From positions 49,721 through 113,720 of the forward strand of contig JABDFE010000001.1 of the NCBI GenBank assembly GCA_013286675.1: 64,000 nt of DNA, read 5' to 3'. The first letter of the stretch is position 1. Each line of letters starts with the position of its first letter. The notes beneath the pieces are model-generated. The model was not told where the DNA came from and did not search any database. It was given only the letters and a program-made list of their open reading frames with translations. Positions 20,201 through 29,165 of this stretch are shown piece by piece. The position numbers and the translations under genes are program-made. Source of the DNA: Chlamydiota bacterium (GTDB lineage Bacteria > Chlamydiota > Chlamydiia > Chlamydiales > Rhabdochlamydiaceae).

Positions 20201-20351
20201 TCTCCTAGAAGCTCAACGCAAGATTAAGTCTCTGGAAGGAGAGCTCATTCAAGCTCAACGTGAACTACGTCATCTCAATGCGGAGATGAATAGCGAACCA
20301 CTAAAACTTGAAGCCATCCGCAAAAAGCAATACGAAAACAATCGCAGCTAA
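17268..20351 (+). CDS. Large coiled-coil protein (1027 aa), function unknown
   Basis: Near-continuous E/K/Q/L heptad pattern with degenerate internal repeats (EKDQKLEAAARNIVQIESLSEQLETATQMQ / EKDEQLAIAAENITQIQLQLEQATEMQ). Confidence 0.85.
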   Translation: MTRIKASEYSPNSHAVALNPLTKGQVTLLNKGATNDISERVKTLVQTHLGYRGDENFKTTFTKKEVTFSLKNGPATENRTLKLVNGHWMLSQNSTDPAALDPNVEAEVNTLITEILANIAKANRATVSDPAVSTATVDAIEQEVSSADDSEIEPINVKLASLEKQLQSNLTLEQSLKVQQQILDELTGLRSALEKQSLSKSFQRDALEKEIANLRKALEKKEQEFKEFIREGQAQYDSMLLGSRIALEEKNEKARQLQKNIAALEKVVSEKDTALKRASEELESIIKQIEAESKKIEQAAKENAPKQEQVGQKAAAAFREQQSKLLAEKTVLEEQLSTARSNLESTTKELEILRTENKDLNLKLQKAEFTGAVFNATIEGLQELLKETEQLLKVEKAERQNQVEDLQKDLKTKETKLKRTRNAEEKFERLQSKFDAEKKKFQKKQKALQDQYNQLKSQFEIETKLSNFLTKEVIPELQKDLEEKDRKLKAATKTAEENESQLQSEKARYKMVEANHTNVEKMKKIFTQIDQQTTDLTSKLEAATTENYTFTQNIQDLQESLQEKEALNAKLSKEKEYLNLVIQDAEQEKKLETARSDLNNMKQKVQMRELYSKYLEARLKHLEGTDEVGMLTQENSNLRDKSSSAELAVEMKIQEIASLSEQLEQAKQIQATLQNTVKNLQSELAQAADEAKNVSLEATKKEAQLRENLKEYEEIYTETKAELTKAEKNNKELTDQLESASTLNTLALQQIQALEKSLNEKDQKLEAAARNIVQIESLSEQLETATQMQAFLQAKADGYKSDRDDAKQLAKEAMEAYQIAKENEAQINNEFDAYQEEMEAFVEEQKTELAAKQSENDDLQGQFETEKLFKDFALELNKNFQKSVDEKDEQLAIAAENITQIQLQLEQATEMQDTLQAQNTDLDSRLEDSTMTIQELQRSLRKNEGRLKDIEIERDEAQLDRDEAKEDAAIALDKTNAALLEAQRKIKSLEGELIQAQRELRHLNAEMNSEPLKLEAIRKKQYENNRS

Positions 20352-20354
20352 AAC

Positions 20355-20738
20355 TTAGCGAGACGCTTCTGTTGTTTCGACAGCTTGGACTTCCGTCACT
20401 TCGTCAGTGCCTGGTTGAACGTCTGAGATCGCCATTTTTAAAACTTCAATCTTAGAACCATCCACCATCTTTAAGATCACGGTGTTGTCTTGAATACGGA
20501 CAACAGAACCGATGATTCCCATTGCAGTGACGCGGTCGCCTTTTTTCAGACCGCTGCGTTGTTTTTCTAACGCTTTACGTCTTTTTTGCTCTGGGCGCCA
20601 GAGAAGGAAGTAAAAGAAGACAACGCCAAATCCAAGAAGCATCAAAGTTTGGTACATGTTCCCACCTGCAGCAGGAGCAGCTTCATCAGCGAGTAAAGAT
20701 CCAGTTGCCAAAACTAAAAAAGGCACGATTTTTTTCAT
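20355..20738 (-). CDS. yajC: Preprotein translocase subunit YajC
   Basis: Single TM followed by FYFLLWRPEQKRRKALEKQRSGLKKGDRVTAMGIIGSVV. Confidence 0.93.
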   Translation of the reverse strand: MKKIVPFLVLATGSLLADEAAPAAGGNMYQTLMLLGFGVVFFYFLLWRPEQKRRKALEKQRSGLKKGDRVTAMGIIGSVVRIQDNTVILKMVDGSKIEVLKMAISDVQPGTDEVTEVQAVETTEASR

Positions 20739-20805
20739 ATTTCCTCAAAGGTTTTTTTATAAAAATCTTAATACAAGTTTGCCTGATTTAGCCTGAAGAA
20801 TCAAG

Positions 20806-20970
20806 TAGAACCTATCTCAGTATTATAAATATTTGATTTTTGATGCCTTTTTTGTCAGATTCCAAGACCGCTTTGCAGGACATACTTAGAAAAGTAGGCT
20901 AAGAAGCGGTCTTGGAATCTGACGAAAAAGGCGCGAAAAGCGAATGTTTAGAATACTGAGATAGGTTCTA
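20806..20970. repeat. Long intergenic hairpin (MITE-like), ~165 bp
   Basis: Outer arms tagaacctatctcagtatt/aatactgagataggttcta; inner 29-bp arms 20845-20873/20904-20932 with one mismatch. Confidence 0.85.
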
Positions 20971-20979
20971 AAAAGGATT

Positions 20980-22125
20980 TTATGTCTTCAATAGCAAAAC
21001 AATATTTTCAATATGTGGAGTATGCGGAAATTGATCCACCGGCTGCACATAAATGATTTGATACTCTGAAAGCTCAGCAATATTTTGAGCCTGAGTCAGT
21101 GGATTACAGGAGACATACAGGATATGCTCAGGCTGGAGCCGTTTTAAAGCCTCTATAGCCAACGAATCAAGCCCAGCTCTTGGCGGATCCACAATCGCCA
21201 AATCAGGTTGTAACATCGAGGCTTGTGATAACAGCTTGCCGACATCGCCGCACTGGATATCGATGTTGGAGATCCCATTGACCTCAGCATTTGTCTTGGC
21301 ATCGAAAACAGCATGGGGATTGAGCTCGATAGCGATCACCTTCTCTGCTTTTAGAGCAAAAGCCATCCCTAAGGTCGCCGTTCCGCAATAGAGATCATAA
21401 ACAGTCGATTTGGGACTCATATTGGCGATCTCAATAGCCTGGTTGTAGAGAACTTCAGCTTGCTCGGTATTGGGCTGAAAAAACGATGTGGGGCTGATTT
21501 TGAAGGTCAATGTCCTCCCCTGCAGATGGAGCTTTTCCGTGATGTGGTCAGGGCCGCTCAGTACCATCTCATAAAACTGCGTAGGACGGCCAGCAATCGC
21601 CTGCTGAACCCTCAGAAAGATGCTCATTTGAGGATCATCGAGAGCTTTGACAAAACCATCCAGTTGCGCTCTTGTGGGGGCAAAACGGGGGTCTCCAGAG
21701 ACCGTCAACATCGCTAAACGGTCGCCGGTACGGCGACCTTCTCGAAGCGTGAGCGTCCGCAAGGTGCCTTGCCCATTGCGAAAATTAAAAGCAGAAAGTG
21801 GTGTGCTTTCCCACCAGGCGCGGACCCTTTGCAGGGCTTCAGACATCCAGGAAGGAGCAATCAGGCATTCTTGGAGATTAAAGACCTTCCCTCGGGATTT
21901 TCTAAGAATAAGTCCTAGATAACGGTCGCCGGCTTTGTTTTGAGAGAAGGAAAACTCCATCTTATTGCGGTAGCGCCAAGGATCTTTGCACGGAATAATG
22001 GGCGAAATAGGGACATCAAAAATCTTCTCAATCTCAGCTTGTTTTTGAATGAGCTGGTCAGAGTAGGGGATCTGCTGAGAGCTGCAGCCCCCGCAATCGG
22101 GGACGTGGATGCAAAGAGGGTTCAT
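20980..22125 (-). CDS. RNA (uracil-5-)-methyltransferase, RlmD/RumA family
   Basis: Fe-S cysteines CIHVPDCGGCSSQQIPYSDQL; VYDLYCGTATLGM; DPPRAGL; ILYVSCNPLTQAQN. Confidence 0.92.
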   Translation of the reverse strand: MNPLCIHVPDCGGCSSQQIPYSDQLIQKQAEIEKIFDVPISPIIPCKDPWRYRNKMEFSFSQNKAGDRYLGLILRKSRGKVFNLQECLIAPSWMSEALQRVRAWWESTPLSAFNFRNGQGTLRTLTLREGRRTGDRLAMLTVSGDPRFAPTRAQLDGFVKALDDPQMSIFLRVQQAIAGRPTQFYEMVLSGPDHITEKLHLQGRTLTFKISPTSFFQPNTEQAEVLYNQAIEIANMSPKSTVYDLYCGTATLGMAFALKAEKVIAIELNPHAVFDAKTNAEVNGISNIDIQCGDVGKLLSQASMLQPDLAIVDPPRAGLDSLAIEALKRLQPEHILYVSCNPLTQAQNIAELSEYQIIYVQPVDQFPHTPHIENIVLLLKT

Positions 22126-22164
22126 GGGGGAAAATAGTACCAGTTCCCCCCTGAAATCGAAAGT

Positions 22165-22350
22165 TTAAGTTTTGGTTTTTCCCGCTTCGACAGATTCTTT
22201 ACGGAACATTTTAGCGACTTTGGCAAAGTTTAAAGTCGCCTTGCGGACCCGTTTAGCAGCGGCTTTATTACCTCGAATCACATCTTCGAGCTCTGTTTGC
22301 ATCTCATTGAGCATTCTTTTCATTGTTTCGACAGTGTCCATGAGTGCCAT
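22165..22350 (-). CDS. Chlamydial histone H1-like Hc1-type protein, short form (61 aa)
   Basis: MALMDTVETMKRMLNEMQTELEDVIRGNKAAAKRVRKATLNFAKVAKMFRKESVEAGKTKT resembles the N-terminal domain of chlamydial Hc1. Confidence 0.8.
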   Translation of the reverse strand: MALMDTVETMKRMLNEMQTELEDVIRGNKAAAKRVRKATLNFAKVAKMFRKESVEAGKTKT

Positions 22351-22612
22351 AGTTACCTCTTGTTTTATTCCTTTGCATAAGAGATTTCCCCATATTGTTC
22401 AATCTTTATTTGAATGCATCAGAAATTAAAGTAATTTTTGATATTTTCAATAACCTCTAGCTAATCAAAGGCAAAGTTTGGTATACTCTCCCCTGAGTTG
22501 TTGATTTGAGCTTTCTGTCCAGTGTGCAATTGTGTGCTTTAGGAAGAAGATCTGATCAGGCTTATATTTAGGTGTATTATCACCTGTTTTCAAATGAAGG
22601 AATTATTATTTT

Positions 22613-22954
22613 ATGTCACAAACACAAAAATTGTACGTTGGAAGTCTTCCTTATAAGACAACCGAAGATGAACTTTTTCAGATTTTCAGCCAATTCGGCG
22701 AAATTATCTCTGTTAAAATTGTCACAGACCGAGTAACTGGCCAATCTAAAGGTTTTGGATTTGTCGAGATGTCAAGTGCTGACGCTGCCCAAAAAGCTAT
22801 CGAATCAGTTAATGGTTCAGAGCTCGGCGGAAGAACACTCGTCGTATCTATCGCTCGCCCGCCACAAGAACGTGAGCGCGGAGAAGGTGGATTCTCAAGA
22901 CAACCACGCGGAGACCGTGGTGGACGTGGTGAAGGACGTTACCGCGATCGTTAA
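22613..22954 (+). CDS. RRM RNA-binding protein with Arg/Gly-rich tail
   Basis: RNP2 KLYVGSLPYKT, RNP1 SKGFGFVEM, C-terminal RGDRGGRGEGRYRDR. Confidence 0.93.
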   Translation: MSQTQKLYVGSLPYKTTEDELFQIFSQFGEIISVKIVTDRVTGQSKGFGFVEMSSADAAQKAIESVNGSELGGRTLVVSIARPPQERERGEGGFSRQPRGDRGGRGEGRYRDR

Positions 22955-22974
22955 TCTTTATTGATTGAACTTTC

Positions 22975-23012
22975 AGACCTTACTGCGTTTTTCGCAGTAA
23001 GGTCTTTTTTTT
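22975..23012 (+). terminator. Rho-independent terminator of the RRM gene
   Basis: agaccttactgcg-ttttt-cgcagtaaggtct followed by a T tract. Confidence 0.9.
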
Positions 23013-23696
23013 GAGCTCGTGCAGCCCGCCAAACTTCTGAAGATACTCCTTTCCCCAAGCACACCAGTGAGCCACAACGACTGAGTCGTTGTATCCCTGG
23101 ATCATTCTCCAGTTATACTTAGGATCTAATTCTTTGATCCGGACCTTGCCAGACATTATGAGCTCTGTCAAAGCGTTTTGATCGCCCATGTACTTGTCGT
23201 TGTTTTTGCATAGCTCTGCCCATTTCTTTAGAAAAGAAGACTTTTTCCAAAAAAGCAAAACTCCAGAATTGTAATCTTGTGATTCCCTAACGATTGCGAG
23301 CTCTGTCTTTTTTTCAAACCCATCAAAAAGAGGCTTTAATGGCCCGCAAACTTCACAATCGACATCCAACCAGAGTGTCAGATCAAAAGGCGCCTGCAAG
23401 CAAGCTAAAGGCTTTTTAAACCACGCGGCGCGCGCCTGCCACACATCGCCTTTGTAGGTTTCTTGCCACTGCTTTGCAAGATTCTTAGAAAGAGTTTTTC
23501 TTGCGTGAACAAAACCATGAGGGGCTTTGATGGAAATGACTTGGAATCTTTTTTGACACCACTTGAGCATGTTAGGACTCAAGCCAAAGTCAGCGATTGC
23601 CACAGGAAAATCGTTGTACTTTGAATAGTACTTCCACCACCAGGGAAGAAGCCACTCGGTCTTGCGATCAGAGCCAATCAAAACACCTTTCTGCAT
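22980..23696 (-). CDS. Putative glycosyltransferase/hypothetical protein
   Basis: LTLWLDVDCEVCGPLKPLF (DxD-like) and MGDQNALTELI. Confidence 0.55.
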   Translation of the reverse strand: MQKGVLIGSDRKTEWLLPWWWKYYSKYNDFPVAIADFGLSPNMLKWCQKRFQVISIKAPHGFVHARKTLSKNLAKQWQETYKGDVWQARAAWFKKPLACLQAPFDLTLWLDVDCEVCGPLKPLFDGFEKKTELAIVRESQDYNSGVLLFWKKSSFLKKWAELCKNNDKYMGDQNALTELIMSGKVRIKELDPKYNWRMIQGYNDSVVVAHWCAWGKEYLQKFGGLHELKKKTLLRKTQ

Positions 23697-23742
23697 ATCC
23701 TCTCCTCATATATCAGGGTATAGTCAAGGTATGCAAAAGGCT

Positions 23743-25086
23743 TCAAGTAAAAGCTGCGTCAATAAACCCGAGATAGATATTTGTATATTCTTGACGTGCT
23801 TCTTTAGGAGCTTCAGCCTTTAATTTATCGATGACATTTTTTGGATAAGGTGCTGTGATAGCATCAAGCTTTTTTTGAAAATCATTGATAATACGTTGGA
23901 AATTCTCAGTAAAGAATATATCAACACACTCAAAGGCACCCTCATCAAGTTTGTAAGGCTGGTCTTCAAGGAGGCCTTTCTTAGCCTCTTCGAGCAAGGC
24001 TCTGACTTGGGAATAGACAATCGATCCAAAAAATTCCGCCTGAGTTTTCTCTTTCAGCCCAAGATCATTGATCTTATCCAGGCACTCTGTCTTCAGAATC
24101 TTTAAAATCCTTTGAACATAATTATTGGCGCTTAAAACAGGGATTTTCTGACTATTGCGAAAAGCTTCGGCTTTTTCCAAAATCTTTTTTTGAATGTCAT
24201 CAGACATTTTTTTAGCGGCATCATGATTCTTATGCCATTCAGGCACTAAGATAATTTTCAGCGTGTTCAAAAGTTCAAGTAGCTGATGGATTTGCTTTTG
24301 AAACTTCCAAACATCATGATAGACGGGTTTGCTTGCCAAATGAGGATTGTCTTCAAAGAATTCAATCCAAAGCGGATTTCCCTGCATAAAATTGACCACC
24401 CATTGATGCTGCTCCTCAGGGGATTCACATTTCCTGCCTAGAAGAAGTGTCGCAAATTTTTTAAAGTCCCTTCTAAACACCGACAGCATCTCAACTCCAA
24501 GAAGGGTGCCAGAGTGTTGTCTGGAGGGTTGGTTAGAACGGAAATAGCACTTATTGTTAACCATTTCATGGAGAGGGAGCTGTAGGGCGGCTTTTCTCTT
24601 CTTCGCAAAGTCTTCTCCAGGTCTTTGCCATACCGCCAGCTCCTTTTCTGCAATATGATACCTGTTCAGGCTCCATCCGAATAAACACGTAAATGCAATC
24701 GCCCCGACACCCGATGCGACAACAAGATAAAAAGCAGGACCTTGAAAAGCAAACAACGTCAGACCAAGGGCAAGTGTCCCCGACACATACTGAATCCTTC
24801 TACAGCTTGTAAAAAGACCACTCCATGTTTCGACAGCAAGCGCTTGAAGATCACCGTTTTCGTACTTAACTTTAAAAAATCTGTCGACGGTAGCCACATT
24901 GGGATTGTTATCATTGGGCTGTACCCGATCTTTCAGAGTCTTAATGTTGGCTGATGTTAAAAGTACATCAGCATCTTCTAAAGTGAAGATATTAGAATTT
25001 AGACTGACAGAATACGGATGGTCTTCAGATTTAATACCCTGGACAAACGGAGTCTCAGCCCCTAATCGAAAAAAAGTTGCCGTCAT
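23743..25086 (-). CDS. Hypothetical 2-TM protein (Inc-like bilobed hydrophobic domain)
   Basis: GTLALGLTLFAFQGPAFYLVVASGVGAIAFTCLFGW hydrophobic hairpin in a 447-aa hydrophilic protein. Confidence 0.6.
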   Translation of the reverse strand: MTATFFRLGAETPFVQGIKSEDHPYSVSLNSNIFTLEDADVLLTSANIKTLKDRVQPNDNNPNVATVDRFFKVKYENGDLQALAVETWSGLFTSCRRIQYVSGTLALGLTLFAFQGPAFYLVVASGVGAIAFTCLFGWSLNRYHIAEKELAVWQRPGEDFAKKRKAALQLPLHEMVNNKCYFRSNQPSRQHSGTLLGVEMLSVFRRDFKKFATLLLGRKCESPEEQHQWVVNFMQGNPLWIEFFEDNPHLASKPVYHDVWKFQKQIHQLLELLNTLKIILVPEWHKNHDAAKKMSDDIQKKILEKAEAFRNSQKIPVLSANNYVQRILKILKTECLDKINDLGLKEKTQAEFFGSIVYSQVRALLEEAKKGLLEDQPYKLDEGAFECVDIFFTENFQRIINDFQKKLDAITAPYPKNVIDKLKAEAPKEARQEYTNIYLGFIDAAFT

Positions 25087-25092
25087 ATTTTC

Positions 25093-26415
25093 CTACACTT
25101 TCACTTGGCTAACGACAACAGGATTCTTGTTAAAAAGTCTCCGAATATAACCCATACGGTTATACTCATCGATCGCTGGAATTGCTTTCTGCTCTTGAGG
25201 AGTGAAAAAATTTTGGATTGAATGAGCTTTGTTGGACAAATCAGGATATTCAAGCGCAGAATAACGTATTTGCGACACCCAATCACCCAAATTTTGGATG
25301 TAGTCCATCTTTTCTTTTAAACAATAGAGATTATAGAGTTTGACACCCGAATAGATAACCATTGCAGCCATAGCAACACAACTAGTCACAAGAGCAAGCG
25401 CAAGCAACTGTCCAGCCAAATTATCACTTTTAGCTAAAGTTGGAACCAGCGCAGAAAACAATGTTGCTCCACTAAAACTAGCTGCAGAGACAATGGAGAG
25501 TTTTTCAATCTCGCAACTAAACCATTCTTGAATATATCCATTGATCTTACTCGATGCTACAGAGCCAAAACTTTCATCTAATTTATGAACAACGGTAATT
25601 TCGTCCTCTTTATTAATCTCAAAAGGCCTGTCCTTTATTTTCTCAGGAACTGAAACAACCAGCCAGCCTTCAACTAAAAAATAACCTGTCCGTTTTTTTG
25701 TAACTGTAAAACGAGTTTGTCCCCAAAAATCTCCATATTTCACATTTTCGACAGCAGATTTTTTTTCAACCTTCTGCACTACTGGACCATGCACGATCTG
25801 GTAGATGGGTTGTTGCTTTGGAACATCTCCAAGAGATTCTGAAATCGGCTCACCTCGCAAACCAGCTTCCAATCTCTTAATGACTTTTTCTTTCATTATC
25901 TTAAATTCCTCTTTTGTACAACCAATCAAACTAGCTTCCTTACTATAACGAGTATCCTCTATTGAAAAAAAACAAGCTAACAGTTGCTCGAAGATTACTT
26001 TTTTTTCCTCTCTCGAAAAATCATTAAAAAGAACATCCAATTTCTCGACGACTTCTTCATCTGAAATCTGCTTTCCTTGCAAACGAGCTTGCTCTCTTAA
26101 ACAATTAGCTAACAGTCCCCTGAGCATTAACTCTTTTTGCGCATTTGAAGAATCATCTAAGCATATCGTCTTGATTAACTCTTTTTCGTCGGTTGAAAAA
26201 TTTTTAACCCGTATCTTGCGGATTAACATTTTTCCCGCATCAGAAGGAGATCTGATGGGAGAAGACTTTGGAATTGTAAAATAGTTATGCCTCACAAAAT
26301 CCTGATTTACTCCTGGAAAGCGAGGTTCAGCTTGGATTTTTTTATTAAACTCCAGATGCATCATCCATTCTGCAAAGAGTTTTTCATTTGATGTAAAGAT
26401 TGATCTAATGCCCAT
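25093..26415 (-). CDS. Hypothetical 2-TM protein (Inc-like bilobed hydrophobic domain)
   Basis: GATLFSALVPTLA...GQLLALALVTSCVAMAAMVIYSGV hydrophobic hairpin; adjacent to a similar-architecture gene. Confidence 0.6.
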   Translation of the reverse strand: MGIRSIFTSNEKLFAEWMMHLEFNKKIQAEPRFPGVNQDFVRHNYFTIPKSSPIRSPSDAGKMLIRKIRVKNFSTDEKELIKTICLDDSSNAQKELMLRGLLANCLREQARLQGKQISDEEVVEKLDVLFNDFSREEKKVIFEQLLACFFSIEDTRYSKEASLIGCTKEEFKIMKEKVIKRLEAGLRGEPISESLGDVPKQQPIYQIVHGPVVQKVEKKSAVENVKYGDFWGQTRFTVTKKRTGYFLVEGWLVVSVPEKIKDRPFEINKEDEITVVHKLDESFGSVASSKINGYIQEWFSCEIEKLSIVSAASFSGATLFSALVPTLAKSDNLAGQLLALALVTSCVAMAAMVIYSGVKLYNLYCLKEKMDYIQNLGDWVSQIRYSALEYPDLSNKAHSIQNFFTPQEQKAIPAIDEYNRMGYIRRLFNKNPVVVSQVKV

Positions 26416-26510
26416 ATTTGCCTCAAAATTTTACAAAAATTATAGCTAAACAACGAATAAAAATGTGAAGTAAAGAAAATTTGAAAACCAATTCATGGAT
26501 AGACGAGGGC

Positions 26511-26545
26511 AAAAAAAAGCCCTAGTTAGCAAAGCCAACTAGGGC
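26511..26545 (-). terminator. rrn operon terminator
   Basis: On - strand: GCCCTAGTTGGC-TTT-GCTAACTAGGGC-TTTTTTTT. Confidence 0.9.
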
Positions 26546-26553
26546 GAAGGAAA

Positions 26554-26669
26554 AACTGGCGGCAACCTACTCTACCATACTCTTGCGTACAGTACCATCG
26601 GCGATGAGAGGCTTGACTGCTGAGTTCGGAATGGGATCAGGTATTTCCCTCTCTCTATAACCACCAGTA
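26554..26669 (-). rRNA. rrf: 5S rRNA
   Basis: RC: ACTGGTGGTTATAGAG...CCTGATCCCATTCCGAACTCAG...GGTAGAGTAGGTTGCCGCCAGT. Confidence 0.93.
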
Positions 26670-26692
26670 AAAAATTTTCGGATAAGTAAATC

Positions 26693-26726
26693 ATTGATGT
26701 AAAATAGCGCTCAAAGTTGATAATTC
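26693..26726. promoter_or_regulatory. 23S pre-rRNA processing stem, 3' arm (pairs with 31423-31454)
   Basis: RC gaattatcaactttgagcgctattttacatcaat versus 31423 gaattattcttcaagcgctaatttacatcagt. Confidence 0.7.
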
Positions 26727-27168
26727 AACTTAATTTTAACAGACGCTTCAGCTTTTTATTATCATTGACTTGGCTCTTATAAATAAGAGCGAAGCCGAAA
26801 ATAAAAAGGAAGATCAAGTCAATCGAACGATTAGTATTGGTTAGCTCAGCGCATTACTACGCTTACACATCCAACCTATCAACCCGGTCATCTTCCGGGG
26901 TTCTATTGGGATACTTTATCTTGAAGGAGGCTTGGCGTTTAGATGCTTTCAACGCTTATCCTTTCCGAACATAGCTACCTGGCTATGCACTTGGCAGTAC
27001 AACCAGCACACCATTGGTTCGTCCACTTCGGTCCTCTCGTACTAGAAGCAGCTCTTCTCAAGTATCCTACGCCCACAACAGATAGGGACCAAACTGTCTC
27101 ACGACGTTTTGAACCCAACTCGCGTACCACTTTAATTGGCGAACAGCCAAACCCTTGGGACCTCTAAC

Positions 27169-27926
27169 CGTTTTCCGACATTACTATCGGTGCCAGACTA
27201 TTCCTTCACCGTCTTCTCAGTTGTTACCAACTGCGAGATTAGGTGCGAGCCGTGTGATAGATTTTTGAATTGTTCTATCTCATGTTGTCACTGAAATGAC
27301 AACAATCAGTCGTTAGGGGAGGCAACCTTCTTGGACCGTTACTGCATTGTTCTTGCGTCGGTTTTCAGACCGGACGTTCAAACGCGATAACGCATCTGCT
27401 AATTGAGCAACAAAGATCAAGTCTTTCTTACTTTCGATAGATTTCTCTAAGATTTCTATCGCGTAATCAGCTTGTCGTTTTTTTACTTGGAGATATGGAC
27501 TGACGTTATGCAGAACTTCTCGTACTAACTTTTGATCTTTGACGATCCAGTCGTGGGTTGTTCTATTACGAACAACTTTACCGACTTGAAATTCGTCTGC
27601 AATCCAGTTAAGTACTCGACTATCCTTTTGGGTGATTTTAACAATCACTCGCACTCGGAATCCATATTTTTTCTCTAGATGCTTTTCGATGGTAGCCATG
27701 ATAGCACCATCAGCATCTAAGAAACCTGCCAAGTAAGCTCGTTTAACTTCAGAAAATTCCTTTCCCACGGCGTGAACCTCAAAAAGATATTTAGTATAAC
27801 CTAAATTATCATTTAAGGCCTTCACCGTTTTGAGCTCGTTTATTACTCTAGAGTTTCCTCTAGAGAGAGAAGTTTTGAATGGGCCCTTTATAAGTTACCT
27901 TATAGAAGGCCCTCCTTGTTTTCTCC
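27169..27926 (-). mobile_element. Group I intron in 23S at about E. coli position 2528 (helix 91 loop), encoding a LAGLIDADG endonuclease
   Basis: Exon GGGGCU|...|GUUAGAGGUCCC restores the helix 91 stem-loop length; 5' exon ends in U and intron ends in G; IGS GGCCC pairs with exon GGGCU. Confidence 0.82.
27313..27825 (-). CDS. LAGLIDADG homing endonuclease (intron-encoded, 170 aa, GTG start)
   Basis: [20 protein letters not shown] motif; located inside the 23S intron. Confidence 0.88.
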   Translation of the reverse strand: MKALNDNLGYTKYLFEVHAVGKEFSEVKRAYLAGFLDADGAIMATIEKHLEKKYGFRVRVIVKITQKDSRVLNWIADEFQVGKVVRNRTTHDWIVKDQKLVREVLHNVSPYLQVKKRQADYAIEILEKSIESKKDLIFVAQLADALSRLNVRSENRRKNNAVTVQEGCLP

Positions 27927-27993
27927 AGCCCCAGGATGTGATGAGTCGACATCGAGGTGCCAAACCGCCACGTCGATATGAACTCTTGGTGGC

Positions 27994-28030
<37 letters not shown>

Positions 28031-28057
28031 AAGCGACGGCGATTCCACTTTCTACCG

Positions 28058-28089
<32 letters not shown>

Positions 28090-28482
28090 TGTCTTGTTGG
28101 ACTCGCAGTTAACCTCTCTTATATCTTTACACTCAACTCGTGATTGCCAACCACGATGAGAGAAGCTTTGGACTCCTCCGTTACTTTTTGGGAGGATACC
28201 GCCCCAGTCAAACTACCCGTCTGACATTGTCCATCCCCCGGATTCACGGGTGGGATGTTAGACTTCCGACTCTTTAAAACTGGTATTTCACCGACGACTC
28301 CAGCAGCCCTAACGAGCCACTTTCACAGTCTCCCAGCTATCCTACATATAAAAAGTCAAAAGCCAATATCAGAGTATAGTAAAGGTTCACGGGGTCTTTC
28401 CGTCTTGTTGCGGGTAAACAGCATCTTCACTGCTACTACAATTTCACCGAGTCTCCCGTTGAGACAGTGCCCAGATCGTTAG

Positions 28483-28525
<43 letters not shown>

Positions 28526-29157
28526 CAGTTATTCTCCTTTATGTTTCCATAAAAGCTGGACTCTATCTTAATTTGCCGCGATTCATCTGCTCTTTGATAG
28601 CTCGAATTTCTTCGATACCATCTAGAGTTAAATGATCGCCTAATTGGATCCTCAATAGAACTTCCCGAAACTTTAAAAAATCGATATGCTTTTTTGTTCT
28701 TAGCAAATGCTTTTCAAAAAATGGCACGATTTTTTGCAGTAGATGCTCGATTTCTCTTACTCGATAGGCCATTCGGTCTCCATGGTTTCGTCTTACGACG
28801 CCACAACCGAAATAAGCTTTTATCGCATTTAGAATCTGAACATCTTTTTCGTGTTGGACAACGGTGAATTCAGGTAAAACCTGATATCCAGCTGTCATTT
28901 CAGGATGTCGATTGATCGACACATGAAAACAGCCTTCACCATCTACGAATCCAACAATCCATTGCGCTTCCAATTTCATAACAAACTCCAAACATATAGT
29001 CTCTGAGGATTCTAGTTTCGCTTGAAACTAGCCTTTCCTGCGGATTGTCCCCATGTCTTCCAGATTTTTACTGCCCTAAAAGAAGGACGAGTACTGAGAA
29101 GTTTTGGAGGAGTTTCCCGCATATGGTTTGATTTTACTAAAGCTAGCGTTCTTGTTA
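28526..29157 (-). mobile_element. Group I intron at 23S L1931 (632 nt), encoding a LAGLIDADG endonuclease
   Basis: Exon CCUAAGGU|intron|AGCGAAAUUCC; intron ends in G; IGS GCUUUAG pairs with exon CUAAGGU; core GCAGGAAAGGCTAGTTT..AAACTAGAATCCTCAGAGACTATA. Confidence 0.9.
28563..28991 (-). CDS. LAGLIDADG homing endonuclease (intron-encoded, 142 aa, possible TTG start or internal ATG)
   Basis: EAQWIVGFVDGEGCFHVSI motif; inside the L1931 intron. Confidence 0.87.
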   Translation of the reverse strand: MEFVMKLEAQWIVGFVDGEGCFHVSINRHPEMTAGYQVLPEFTVVQHEKDVQILNAIKAYFGCGVVRRNHGDRMAYRVREIEHLLQKIVPFFEKHLLRTKKHIDFLKFREVLLRIQLGDHLTLDGIEEIRAIKEQMNRGKLR

Positions 29158-29165
29158 ACCTTAGG
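29158..29165 (-). rRNA. 8-nt 23S micro-exon (CCUAAGGU = E. coli 1924-1931)
   Basis: Joining flanking exons gives ...AACUAUAACGGU-CCUAAGGU-AGCGAAAUUCC..., the universal 23S sequence. Confidence 0.9.
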
